Positions 1 through 7,515 are shown, numbered from the stretch's first letter. The stretch is DNA of 35,013 nucleotides from Propionibacteriaceae bacterium (GCA_031261455.1 JAISJP010000013.1:1-35013), one strand, 5' to 3'. Numbers and translations: made by a program. Notes: generated by a model from the sequence alone, not told the origin.

Positions 1-429
1 CTGCGTCCGAAGATCGACGACCATGACTACGAGACGAAACGGGGTCATGTGCAGCGGTTCCTGCGGGCCGGTGACAAGGTGAAGATCACCATCATGTTCC
101 GGGGGCGCGAACAGTCGCGACCGGAGTTGGGGATCGGGCTGCTGAAGCGACTGAGTGACGACGTCGTAGCAGACGGCATCGTCGAGCAGGTGCCCAGGCA
201 AGAGGGACGCAACATGCACATGGTGCTGTCCCCCACGAGGAAGAAGAGCGAGGCTCGCGCCGAAGAGAAGGCCGTCAAGGACGCCAAACTCGCGGCCCGC
301 GAGGCAGACGCTCAGGCGGAGAAGGTTTTGGAAGCCGAACTGCGTGTCGCAGCGGCCGAAAAGGCAAAAGATGCGCCAAAGAAGAAGCGGGGTCCAGCAG
401 ACAACATGGACCCGGATGTGGACTTGTAG
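1..429 (+). CDS. infC: Translation initiation factor IF-3, C-terminal part (5' end outside the window)
   Basis: IF-3 binds the 30S subunit, keeps 50S away and checks the start codon and initiator tRNA. Frame 1 is open from the first base and encodes 142 residues. They begin [13 protein letters not shown] and continue through [13 protein letters not shown] and the [17 protein letters not shown] block, which is the IF-3 C-terminal domain (30S binding); the N-terminal domain and linker lie upstream. After the usual end of the family at about MVLSP there is an extra tail of roughly 55 residues rich in Ala, Lys and Glu, which looks like a charged helix followed by a basic patch (KKKRG) and an acidic end. 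Such tails occur in some high-GC Gram-positive IF-3 proteins; its role is unknown. It heads the usual infC-rpmI-rplT run, 112 nt before rpmI. Confidence 0.96.
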   Translation: MRPKIDDHDYETKRGHVQRFLRAGDKVKITIMFRGREQSRPELGIGLLKRLSDDVVADGIVEQVPRQEGRNMHMVLSPTRKKSEARAEEKAVKDAKLAAREADAQAEKVLEAELRVAAAEKAKDAPKKKRGPADNMDPDVDL

Positions 430-450
430 GTCTGCAACAGCGAGAGCTTA

Positions 451-498
451 GACGGGCATAAGGCAACTTGGCCCGTCGAACCACCGACAAACAGTCGG
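451..498 (+). promoter_or_regulatory. Two hairpins between infC and rpmI, possible leader structure
   Basis: Two short perfect stems sit side by side before rpmI: GACGGGC (451-457) with GCCCGTC (471-477), and CCGAC (484-488) with GTCGG (494-498) around an AAACA loop. In other phyla, L20 represses rpmI-rplT by binding RNA near this place, so an operator-like role is possible. No T-run follows either stem, so these are not simple terminators. The pairing is seen in the sequence; the function is inference. Confidence 0.35.
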
Positions 499-541
499 GT
501 CGTCAGTTATGGCGGCTTGACCAGATGATAAGGAGCGGCAC

Positions 542-736
542 ATGCCGAAGATGAAGACGCACTCCGGTGCGAAGAAGCGGTTCAAGGTAACCGGCACGGG
601 CAAGATCATTCACGCCCGCGCAGGGAAAGCCCACCTGAACGAACACAAGTCGTCGCGCCGCACACGTCGGTTGTCGGTGGATTCCATCCTGCCCAAGGGC
701 GATGCCAAGAAGGCCCGTCGTCTGTTGGGCATCTGA
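542..736 (+). CDS. rpmI: 50S ribosomal protein L35
   Basis: A 64-residue, very basic protein, the normal size for L35. It begins [21 protein letters not shown], the family hallmark, and continues with the conserved [14 protein letters not shown] stretch. It is a late-assembly component of the large ribosomal subunit. The ATG is preceded by an AGGAGCG ribosome binding site at about 6 nt. rplT follows after 50 nt, so the two are very likely made from one mRNA with infC. Confidence 0.98.
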   Translation: MPKMKTHSGAKKRFKVTGTGKIIHARAGKAHLNEHKSSRRTRRLSVDSILPKGDAKKARRLLGI

Positions 737-786
737 GCCTGCCAGACTTGCGAACAAGAGTTTTGAAGAGATAGTGAGATAGAGCT

Positions 787-1146
787 ATGGCACGTGTAAA
801 GAGAGCCGTAAACGCACACAAGAAGCGTCGCGAGGTACTTGAGCAAGCGAGTGGTTACCGCGGACAGCGCAGCCGCCTGTATCGCAAGGCGAAGGAGCAG
901 ATCCTCCACTCCGGCGTATACGCATTCCGCGACCGCCGCGCCAAGAAGGGCGACTTCCGCGCCCTGTGGATCCAGCGCATCAACGCCGCCGCCCGCGCAG
1001 AGGGCATGACCTACAACCGTTTCATCAACGGCCTAACGGTCGCGGGTGTCGAGGTTGACCGCAAGATTCTGGCCGACCTGGCCGTTACCGATCCCGGTGC
1101 ATTCACGCAGTTGGTCGGCATCGCCAAGGCTGCCATCGCCGCCTAG
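787..1146 (+). CDS. rplT: 50S ribosomal protein L20
   Basis: A 119-residue protein with the full L20 pattern: [15 protein letters not shown] at the N-terminus, the [18 protein letters not shown] block, and the C-terminal globular part with [11 protein letters not shown] and NRFINGL. L20 binds 23S rRNA early in 50S assembly, and in several bacteria also represses its own operon. Length and start agree with the family. It is the third gene of infC-rpmI-rplT, and the rRNA methyltransferase gene follows 72 nt later on the same strand. Confidence 0.98.
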   Translation: MARVKRAVNAHKKRREVLEQASGYRGQRSRLYRKAKEQILHSGVYAFRDRRAKKGDFRALWIQRINAAARAEGMTYNRFINGLTVAGVEVDRKILADLAVTDPGAFTQLVGIAKAAIAA

Positions 1147-1218
1147 TCCTCTTGTCCACCGTCCCTCGTCGCTGGTTCGTTCGAGGGCGTGGCACCGGCA
1201 CGGGTGACAAACACAAAC

Positions 1219-2037
1219 ATGACGCAAGTTCCGAGCGCATTCAGCTCCCCAATCTCGGGAGCGAAACTGCGCTCGGTTCTTGCGTTAACCCGCCGCAAGG
1301 GCCGCAACGAGGCGGGCCTGTTCCTAGCGGAGGGCCAGCAGGCAGTCAGCGAGGCCCTAGCCGCCGATGCCGTCGAATACCTGCTGGTCGACGAGTACGC
1401 CTTCGATGCCCTTCCCGCCCTGTTGGACAGCCTGTCCGATCGGGATGCTGAACCCCGCGACTGCCCAGTCTTCACCGTCCCCACCAAAGACTTCGCGCGG
1501 CTCAGCGACACCGTAACCCCCCAAGGCATCATCGCCGTCTGCGAACAGCGCTACTACCGCCTGACCGACGTGCCCGACCCGCGTTTAGTCGTCATCTGCG
1601 CCCAAGTGCGTGACCCAGGCAACGCCGGAACCATCATTCGCTGCGCCAGCGCCTTCGGTGCCGACGCCGTCATCTTCACGCAAGGCAGCGTCGAGGCCGA
1701 AAACCCGAAGACCGTCCGCTCCTCAGTAGGCACCATCTTCCACCTGCCCATAATCCAAGGCGTCCCGCTAGAAGACGCCGTCGCATGGGCCCAAGCTTCT
1801 GGCGCGCAAGTCCTAGCCGCCGACGCCGCTGGCGTCCCCCTAGGCGAACTCGCCACCACTGGCGGACTCTCTCGTCCCACCGCATGGCTCTTCGGCAACG
1901 AAGCCTGGGGTTTCGCGCCCGAAACCCTCGCCCTAGCCGACCGAACCGTAGCCATAGAGATGCCCGGCTCCGCCGAGAGCCTAAACGTCGCCACTGCCGC
2001 CGCTGTCCTCCTCTACCAGTCGGCGCTCGCGCGCTGA
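1219..2037 (+). CDS. TrmH/SpoU-family RNA 2'-O-methyltransferase
   Basis: A 272-residue SPOUT methyltransferase expected to use S-adenosylmethionine to methylate a ribose 2'-OH in rRNA or tRNA. The N-terminal third (RRKGRNEAGLFLAEG...) matches the substrate-binding domain of TsnR/RlmB-like enzymes. The three SpoU motifs are present: NAGTIIR with the catalytic Arg, LFGNEAWG, and IEMPGSAESLNVATAAAV, which forms the knotted cofactor site. I chose ATG 1219; in-frame GTGs at 1189 and 1204 would add 10 or 5 residues, and none of the three has a clear ribosome binding site. Its place between rplT and pheS is typical of actinobacteria. The exact target nucleotide cannot be read from the sequence. Confidence 0.9.
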   Translation: MTQVPSAFSSPISGAKLRSVLALTRRKGRNEAGLFLAEGQQAVSEALAADAVEYLLVDEYAFDALPALLDSLSDRDAEPRDCPVFTVPTKDFARLSDTVTPQGIIAVCEQRYYRLTDVPDPRLVVICAQVRDPGNAGTIIRCASAFGADAVIFTQGSVEAENPKTVRSSVGTIFHLPIIQGVPLEDAVAWAQASGAQVLAADAAGVPLGELATTGGLSRPTAWLFGNEAWGFAPETLALADRTVAIEMPGSAESLNVATAAAVLLYQSALAR

Positions 2038-2177
2038 ACCTGCCCAATCATAAAGTGGCCGTTAGCTATCGCATTGACGACGCGGTTCTCAGGGTCATAG
2101 CGGTTGCCGCCTTCCACACCTTGAACGACCTGCAGAAGGTAGGGAGCCTCATCGCCGAACGGCACACGTGGCTAGGC

Positions 2178-2609
2178 TCATCGAACCATGCGAAGGTTGT
2201 CGTATGCGCCTTCCCAAGCGTGGTCTGCGGTAACGAGCAGGGCGTTCAGTCGGGTTGCTTGGCCGATGCAGAGGCGGTCTCCGAGAGGCAGTTGAGGGTT
2301 GTCTGTCCACAGATCGGCGGCTAGTTCGGCGTCCTGCTCAGTGACGGGCTCAACTACGATGTCGAAACTGTTGAGGATCTGCTCCGCGATCAGCCATGAC
2401 TGAGGGTCTTTGGTCTTCACTTTCTGGATGATCTCCGACCAGTTAGCGGCGCCACAGATGCCACCACCGGCAAGGGCAGCAATGACGTCGTCTGAGCCGG
2501 GCTCGGAAAACAGCATCGCTAAAAGCGCGGACGAGTCAAATACTGGAGGTTGTAGCACCGACTGATACATGGGGTCAGCCGACGACTGGGGCAAGCGCGG
2601 GGACGTCAT
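2178..2609 (-). CDS. vapC: VapC-type toxin, PIN-domain ribonuclease
   Basis: A 143-residue PIN-domain protein. The four acidic residues of a Mg-dependent RNase site are visible: Asp25 (VFDSSALL), Glu59 (ANWSEI), Asp111 (LPLGDRLC) and Asp129 (LLVTADHAW). VapC toxins cut tRNA or rRNA and stop growth when the partner is lost. The start ATG overlaps the stop codon of the upstream antitoxin gene by 4 nt (ATGA), a sign of translational coupling. A longer in-frame reading to 2777 exists but would run over the antitoxin gene. The N-terminal 15-20 residues before the PIN core are unusual, and Met14 is an alternative start. All catalytic residues are intact. The RNA target is not predictable. Confidence 0.88.
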   Translation of the reverse strand: MTSPRLPQSSADPMYQSVLQPPVFDSSALLAMLFSEPGSDDVIAALAGGGICGAANWSEIIQKVKTKDPQSWLIAEQILNSFDIVVEPVTEQDAELAADLWTDNPQLPLGDRLCIGQATRLNALLVTADHAWEGAYDNLRMVR

Positions 2610-2854
2610 GCGGTCTCGCGTTCCAGCGCCGCCGCCGCCCGTCGCTCCGAGATCAGCTCGTCGGTCACGCTTCGCCCTTGGAAAGCGGAGCGCAGTGCAG
2701 CAAGCCCTTCTTCGCGGGTCATGATGGTCACGCCATTTGCGGACGGAATGAAGAGTAGCTTGGTGCCTTCGTCCCACGCTCTCTCACTGCGCAGGGCGGC
2801 AGGGAGAACCACTCTGCCCTTGGCTCCCACCGTTGCCACCATGGTGTCACTCAT
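2606..2854 (-). CDS. vapB: VapB-type antitoxin, AbrB/MazE swapped-hairpin DNA-binding protein
   Basis: An 82-residue protein with the AbrB/SpoVT fold signature VGAKGRVVLPAALR near the N-terminus, followed by a charged, probably disordered C-terminal half (from about residue 50) that would wrap around the toxin. It should neutralise the PIN toxin encoded immediately downstream and repress the pair's promoter. I chose ATG 2854 because a -10-like TACGCT lies 6 nt before it, which fits a leaderless mRNA; ATG 2842 is the alternative and would remove four residues. The pair is part of an accessory island and reads against the flanking housekeeping genes. Confidence 0.85.
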   Translation of the reverse strand: MSDTMVATVGAKGRVVLPAALRSERAWDEGTKLLFIPSANGVTIMTREEGLAALRSAFQGRSVTDELISERRAAAALERETA

Positions 2855-2860
2855 ATATCA

Positions 2861-2866
2861 AGCGTA
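2861..2866 (-). promoter_or_regulatory. -10 box of the vapBC pair (leaderless type)
   Basis: On the minus strand TACGCT is followed by 6 nt and then the antitoxin ATG, so transcription would begin at or next to the start codon. No convincing -35 box is seen. Confidence 0.45.
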
Positions 2867-3063
2867 CCACCGTTGGAGGTGAGGTGGGTGTATGCCATTC
2901 CCGCGCCGCGGAGTGTGGACTGATCACTCATCCGCCGTTGCATGGTTGGTTGCGTGGTTGTATGGTGCGCCGACACTTCTGGGGAGGGAATGGGAATCAG
3001 GGCGGAAGATCGTCGTGCCTGTGCCCCGCGCGATGCCCGGACAGGCAGGTCCGTAGGTCAGCG

Positions 3064-4248
3064 CTACGCCTTAAACAGCGGGGTTTGATCTAGCAGGAAG
3101 TCCTCTAGCGAGAGTTGCGGGCTGCCGACCACAAGTGACAAGGCGTGCGGGTATTCCGACTCGAAGGCTGCAATGCCCTGCAGGCCTTTGACCCTCCCAC
3201 TCTTGACTTCGATTGCCGTCAGCCTGTAGCCGTCAGAGATGACGAAGTCGACTTCGTTGCTACGCTCGCGCCACCAGTACACGTTGAAGCCATCGACAAG
3301 ACCGCGAGCTAAGAGATGGGCTCCCACTGCGCTCTCGACTAGGTGCCCACGCTCCGTCGGATCGGCATGGAGTTGTTCTCGTCTCGAACCCGCCGCGTAC
3401 GTCATCAGGGCAGTGTTGTGCACTAGGAGTCGTGGGGAACTGTTCCTGACCGTGAGTAGGGATGCGGAGTATTTCTGCAGCCCGGTCAGCATCCCCGCTT
3501 TGTCGAGAAGCTGCAGGTAGTGGGCCAGTGTGGTGGTGTTGCCGGCATCCTGAAGCTGCCCCTGTAACTTTGTGTACGACAACTCTTGTGCAGAGTAGTG
3601 GGCACCTAGGTTGAATAGCGCACGCAAGAGAGCCGGCTTGCGTACCTCGTCCATTGACAGTACGTCCTGTGCAATTGTCGGCTCCACGATGGCCGCACCA
3701 ATGTAGCGGCTCCAGCGATCTTCATCGCTGATCAGCGGGGCGGCACCCGGGTAACCCCCAAAGTACAGATAGTCATCCAGGCTGAATCCGAACGCCGTCC
3801 GGCATTCCGCAAATGACCAGTGTGGGCAGTGCAGCAGTTCGAAGCGTCCCATCAATGACTCTTCAGAGCCGCGCTGTAAGAGCATCGCAGACGAGCCGGT
3901 CAGCACGACCTTTAGCGGTGTCCGATTGCGAGAGTCCTCATCCCAGAGGGACTTTACTGCTGTCGGCCAGTCAGCTACCTTCTGCACTTCGTCCAAGACA
4001 AGTACCGCCTCGCCGCCCGAAGTGGTAGTGAGCATCCTGGCCAGCTCCCATTCGTTCCGCAACCAGTCCGTTGTGGGGACGATGGCATCATCCGCGCTGG
4101 CATAGCGTTGCGGCAATGGACAGTGCTCCAGCATCTGCGTCACCGCGGTGGTCTTACCAGTCTGTCGCGGCCCGACTACCAACTGGAGAAACCGGCGCGG
4201 CTCTGCCATGCGCGCGCCTAAGGTCTGCACTAGGTTGCGTTCCAGCAC
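3064..4248 (-). CDS. AAA_14/DUF4143 ATPase (orphan, function unknown)
   Basis: A 394-residue P-loop ATPase of the AAA_14 plus DUF4143 type. Walker A is GPRQTGKTT (residues 26-34), Walker B LVLDEVQ (83-89), and a sensor-like VLTGSSAM follows at about 115. The middle part (DDYLYFGGYPG) is typical of the family. The C-terminal part carries NEVDFVI and IEVKSG, the E-x-D...ExK arrangement of PD-(D/E)XK-like folds to which DUF4143 is assigned. The family is common in bacteria and archaea but has no settled function. The start is GTG with a strong AGGAGG site 5 nt upstream. A double palindrome lies 16 nt before the gene, and a second family member is encoded divergently. It appears intact. Confidence 0.88.
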   Translation of the reverse strand: MLERNLVQTLGARMAEPRRFLQLVVGPRQTGKTTAVTQMLEHCPLPQRYASADDAIVPTTDWLRNEWELARMLTTTSGGEAVLVLDEVQKVADWPTAVKSLWDEDSRNRTPLKVVLTGSSAMLLQRGSEESLMGRFELLHCPHWSFAECRTAFGFSLDDYLYFGGYPGAAPLISDEDRWSRYIGAAIVEPTIAQDVLSMDEVRKPALLRALFNLGAHYSAQELSYTKLQGQLQDAGNTTTLAHYLQLLDKAGMLTGLQKYSASLLTVRNSSPRLLVHNTALMTYAAGSRREQLHADPTERGHLVESAVGAHLLARGLVDGFNVYWWRERSNEVDFVISDGYRLTAIEVKSGRVKGLQGIAAFESEYPHALSLVVGSPQLSLEDFLLDQTPLFKA

Positions 4249-4263
4249 GGGCTCCTCCTGCGG

Positions 4264-4306
4264 TTTACTCAGTATATTGAGTTATTTACTCAATATACTG
4301 AGTAAA
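4264..4306. promoter_or_regulatory. 43-bp AT-rich double palindrome, probable operator of the ATPase gene
   Basis: Two perfect 19-bp inverted arms, TTTACTCAGTATATTGAGT (4264-4282) and its exact reverse complement (4288-4306), are separated by TATTT. Each arm itself contains a near-palindrome of the form ACTCA-R-TATA-Y-TGAGT, at 4267-4282 and 4288-4303, so the site reads as two 16-bp operators centred 21 bp apart, two turns of the helix. The TATACT and TATATT cores could serve as -10 boxes. It lies directly before the ribosome binding site of the minus-strand ATPase gene. The symmetry is certain; binding by a regulator, or by the ATPase itself, is inference. Confidence 0.7.
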
Positions 4307-4465
4307 GTGTCAATGTGCAAGTGTCTCGCCGCCATTGTGACATGCACTGGCTCGCAGCGCATGGACATTCCCGACGAGCGGCGACTAGCCTTACGAAAGG
4401 CGCGAAGACGACAGAACGGCATAGTATGGAACGACAAATTGATATATTAGTGGACGGCATTTTGC

Positions 4466-4471
4466 TATAGT
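4466..4471 (+). promoter_or_regulatory. -10 box of the second ATPase gene (leaderless type)
   Basis: TATAGT lies 6 nt before the GTG start of the plus-strand ATPase gene, and there is no ribosome binding site. This fits transcription starting at the GTG itself. A matching -35 is not clear. Confidence 0.55.
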
Positions 4472-4477
4472 AGGCAT

Positions 4478-5749
4478 GTGATCTACCTTCCCAGAATTGT
4501 CGATGACGAACTATCGCGCCTTGTTGCTGATCTGCCAGCGGTGGCTGTCGACGGCCCAAAGGCGGTTGGTAAGTCTGCAACCGGCGCCCGACTCGCTGCA
4601 ACAGTCATCGACCTTGATCTCGATGATGAGTTGGAACTGACCAGAAGCAACCCGGCAAGAATCCAGAACCTCCCGGCACCGGTTCTCGTTGACGAGTGGC
4701 AACTGTTTCCCCAGATATGGGACAAGGTGCGTCGCTGGGTCGATGCGGGTGCAGGGCCCGGATCGTTCATTCTCACTGGCTCGGCCACACCCTCCGAAAA
4801 GCCCATGCACTCAGGGGCAGGACGCATAGTGAGAGTCAGGATGCGTCCGATGTCTCTAGCGGAACGTGGAGTCGCTCAACCCAGTGTCTCGTTGGCGGAC
4901 CTGCTGACGGGCAGCATTCGGGAGGTAGGTGGCGAAAGCAACCTGACGTTGGAAGATTACGCAGAAGAGATCGTCTCGTCGGGGTTCCCTGCCATCCGTC
5001 AAGCGCCGACGCGCTCCCGCGCTGATGTGCTGAACGGCTACCTGTCCAACATTGTGGAGCGGGAGTTTCCCGAGGCCGGCTACCTGGTGCGCAAGCCGAT
5101 TGCGTTGAGAAATTGGCTACGTGCATATGCTGCTGCGACGTCATCGATGACTTCATACAGTTCAATCTTGGACGCGGCCACAGGTGGCGAGTCCGACAAA
5201 CCGTCGCAACTAACGACGGTTGCGTATCGCGAGACTCTCGAAAGAATCTGGTTGCTTGACGAACTGCCTGCGTGGACGAGCAATAATCCTCTGACCGCAC
5301 TTGCGCGTGCACCGAAGCATCACTTGGCCGACCCTGCCCTAGCCGCAAGGATGCTAGGGGTAAACGCCAGCAGTCTGCTCAACTATCCAAACCCCGATCG
5401 TCCTGCCCGTCCCAGACAGGGCACTCTCTTCGGTGCCCTGTTCGAGAGCCTCGCAACCCTATGTGTGCGCGTCTACGCCTCTGCATCACACGCGGAAGTC
5501 AGTTATCTGAGGACGACCAGAGGCACTCACGAGGTTGACCTGATAGTGCAACGCGAGGATGGCAGGATTCTGCCAATTGAAGTGAAACTCGCTTCCACCG
5601 TCGATGGCAAGGATGTTGAGCACCTGCTGTGGCTCAAGAAGAGCCTGGGCGACGAGGTTCTCGACACCGTAGTCATAACCACAGGTAAGGGCGCATATCG
5701 TCGGCCGGATGGTGTCGCAGTGGTTCCGTTGGGTCTACTGGGAGCCTGA
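4478..5749 (+). CDS. AAA_14/DUF4143 ATPase, second divergent copy
   Basis: A 423-residue ATPase of the same family as the minus-strand neighbour but clearly a different lineage. Walker A is GPKAVGKS (26-33), Walker B VLVDEWQ (69-75), followed by FILTGSATP. The C-terminal DUF4143 part contains LFGALFESL, then HEVDLIV and LPIEVKL, again E-x-D...ExK of a PD-(D/E)XK-like fold. The biological role is unknown. The N-terminus begins directly at the ATPase core (MIYLPRIVDDEL), as is normal for this branch. The gene starts with GTG and seems to be leaderless. It faces away from its relative across a 229-nt gap. No toxin, methylase or other partner gene is next to it, so it may act alone or with its divergent relative. 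Confidence 0.88.
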   Translation: MIYLPRIVDDELSRLVADLPAVAVDGPKAVGKSATGARLAATVIDLDLDDELELTRSNPARIQNLPAPVLVDEWQLFPQIWDKVRRWVDAGAGPGSFILTGSATPSEKPMHSGAGRIVRVRMRPMSLAERGVAQPSVSLADLLTGSIREVGGESNLTLEDYAEEIVSSGFPAIRQAPTRSRADVLNGYLSNIVEREFPEAGYLVRKPIALRNWLRAYAAATSSMTSYSSILDAATGGESDKPSQLTTVAYRETLERIWLLDELPAWTSNNPLTALARAPKHHLADPALAARMLGVNASSLLNYPNPDRPARPRQGTLFGALFESLATLCVRVYASASHAEVSYLRTTRGTHEVDLIVQREDGRILPIEVKLASTVDGKDVEHLLWLKKSLGDEVLDTVVITTGKGAYRRPDGVAVVPLGLLGA

Positions 5750-5864
5750 TGGGGCGAGAGCGCGATCAAGTACTGCCTTGGCGCTGACCTTGGAGTGGGC
5801 TGGCCAGTGGGGTCGGTAGAATGGCGGTTGACTAGCCAGATCGTACTCACTGTAAGGGAGCAAC

Positions 5865-6140
5865 GTGATTCCTCAGTTCTTTACGTCCGCTCAGTCCTGG
5901 GACGACCAGATCGTTCGCATCGAGGCGGCGATTGCCCGAATCAGCGGTAGCGAGGCGCAACAGGCCAACAGGCTGGAACTGCGATGAACTAATCGCATCG
6001 CTGCAGTGCATTCATCAGCGGTGATTGAGGGCAACCGATTATCCTTGCCGGAAGCCGTAGCACTTGCCAACAGTGAGCCGTATACACACCGGTTCGCAAG
6101 TGTCGAAGGTGCCTCGGCTTATCGGCGAACTCTTTCTTAA
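5865..6140 (+). pseudogene. Remnant of a Fic-family protein gene (N-terminal part with stop codons)
   Basis: A GTG with an AAGGGAG ribosome binding site starts a frame that reads MIPQFFTSAQSWDDQI and is stopped by TGA at 5985-5987. The same frame then continues TNRIAAVHSSAVIEGNRLS, which matches the N-terminal region of Fic/DOC proteins (the HSS.xIEGN inhibitory-helix type motif), and meets TAA at 6138. The catalytic HPFx(D/E)GNGR motif is absent, so no AMP-transferase activity is possible. The frame goes on to 6335 without a recognisable domain and may include decayed Fic sequence. A possible promoter, TTGACT (5828-5833) and TGTAAG (5851-5856), precedes it. Recognition of the family rests on one short segment. 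Confidence 0.65.
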
Positions 6141-6417
6141 CAGCGACGGCGTATGCACACGAGATATTCCGTCACCCTATCAGGCGGGCCAGGGAATGAA
6201 GTTTCGACCGCAGCAGGCGAGTTAGGGCTTGCTGCGGTGACAAGCCGCGCGATTTGGAGCCTGTCGTACATCGAAATGGCCTCGGCACTACCAGACGCTG
6301 TAGGTATCGGTGCACCCGTCGTGCGCTTGCGCTGATAGTTCCTCGCTTAAGGAGCCACTAGAATGTCTCTTTGGGGCACTCCGGCCCCGACATTGACTGA
6401 AACTAGAGGGGGCCCCG
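6141..6417. other. Gene-free stretch before pheS with possible promoter and small hairpin
   Basis: No gene is convincing here; the 60-codon frame at 6153-6335 lies in the decayed Fic frame and resembles nothing. Near the 3' end, TAGAAT at 6359-6364 is a good -10 candidate for pheST, though without a good -35. It is followed by a small GC hairpin, GGGGC (6373-6377) with GCCCC (6384-6388). The leader would be about 47 nt long. No T-box, leader peptide rich in Phe codons, or terminator was found. Confidence 0.35.
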
Positions 6418-7515
6418 ATGGGGCAACGAGACGTGAGTGCTGAAGTGCCGAATGAGGCAAGTGTGGCGGAGGCCGTTGCGACGGCGCTGGCAGCCATCGC
6501 CCAAGCTGCGACAACGGCGGAACTGAGTGCCGCAAAGTATGAACACAACGGGGACAAGTCGTTCCTTGGGTTGGCCAACCGGGCCATCGGTGGACTGGCC
6601 CCGGATGAGCGCAAAGCCGTTGGACTGCTGGTCGGCCAGGCGCGTGGCGCGGTCAACGCAGCAATCGCTGAGCGTGCCGAGGCGTTGGCTGCGGCCGAGT
6701 TGGCGGCCAAACTTCAGGCCGAGAGGGTTGACGTGACGCTGCCAGTGGCGCAGCATCCGCAGGGCGCGATCCATCCGATCACGGCCATGCTGGAGCGCGT
6801 GGGGGACATCTTCACCGCAATGGGTTGGGAGATCGCCGAAGGCCCCGAACTCGAAGCGTCCTGGCTGAACTTTGACGCGCTGAACTTCACTCCCGACCAT
6901 CCGGCGCGTTTCCTCTCCGACACGCTGTTCGTGGACCCGCCCGAGGCCAACAAGCTGATGCGCACCCACACGTCCCCGGTGCAGATCCGGGCGCTGCTGG
7001 AGCGCGACCTGCCCGTCTACGTCGTCAGCCCGGGCAAGGTTTTCCGCGCCGACGAGTACGACGCCACCCACCTGCCCGTCTTCCATCAACTGGAAGGACT
7101 GGCGGTTGACAAGGGCATATCGCTCGCGAACCTGCGCGGCACCCTCGACCACTTGGCTAAGGCGATGTTCGGTGACGACATCGACACCCGAATGCGTCCG
7201 CACTACTTCCCGTTCACTGAGCCGAGCGCGGAGGTGGACCTCAAGTGCTTCGTCTGCCACGGCGAGTCCGTCGGCAACCCCGACCGCCCGTGTCGCACCT
7301 GCCGCTCCGAAGGCTGGATCGAGTGGGGCGGCTGCGGCATCGTCAACCCGCGCGTGCTGGCCGCCTGCGGCATCGACACCGACGTATACTCCGGTTTCGC
7401 GTTCGGCATGGGTATCGACCGCACCGTCATGTTCCGCAACAACGCGCCCGACCTGCGCGACTTCGTCGAGGGGGACGTGCGATTCTCCCGCAGCCTGAAA
7501 GGGGACGCACGATGA
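6418..7515 (+). CDS. pheS: Phenylalanine-tRNA ligase, alpha subunit
   Basis: A 365-residue class II synthetase catalytic subunit that, with PheT as an (alpha-beta)2 tetramer, charges tRNA-Phe. The N-terminal 100 residues form the tRNA-binding coiled coil. The core shows FTAMGWEIAEGPE, the motif 2 region FRADEYDATH with FHQLEG, and motif 3 GFAFGMGIDR. Two Cys pairs, CFVCHG and CRTCRSEGW, surround a short loop and look like a zinc site of the kind seen in many bacterial PheS proteins. The start is ATG 6418 with GAGGGGG close upstream; GTG 6433 is an alternative. The stop codon overlaps the pheT start (ATGA), so the two are coupled. tRNA-Phe is encoded 8 kb further on. Confidence 0.97.
   Translation: MGQRDVSAEVPNEASVAEAVATALAAIAQAATTAELSAAKYEHNGDKSFLGLANRAIGGLAPDERKAVGLLVGQARGAVNAAIAERAEALAAAELAAKLQAERVDVTLPVAQHPQGAIHPITAMLERVGDIFTAMGWEIAEGPELEASWLNFDALNFTPDHPARFLSDTLFVDPPEANKLMRTHTSPVQIRALLERDLPVYVVSPGKVFRADEYDATHLPVFHQLEGLAVDKGISLANLRGTLDHLAKAMFGDDIDTRMRPHYFPFTEPSAEVDLKCFVCHGESVGNPDRPCRTCRSEGWIEWGGCGIVNPRVLAACGIDTDVYSGFAFGMGIDRTVMFRNNAPDLRDFVEGDVRFSRSLKGDAR

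Noticed and set aside
2855..3063. Short G/T-rich repeats such as GGTTG around 2940-2970
   Set aside because: Irregular, no defined unit or spacing; no gene, terminator or site could be supported in this 209-nt gap.
6153..6335. A 60-codon reading frame before pheS
   Set aside because: No ribosome binding site, no similarity to anything I know, and it continues the frame of the decayed Fic gene.
7245..7511. Long in-frame extension upstream of pheT
   Set aside because: It lies inside pheS, whose conserved motifs are in another frame; the ATGA overlap at 7512 is the natural pheT start.
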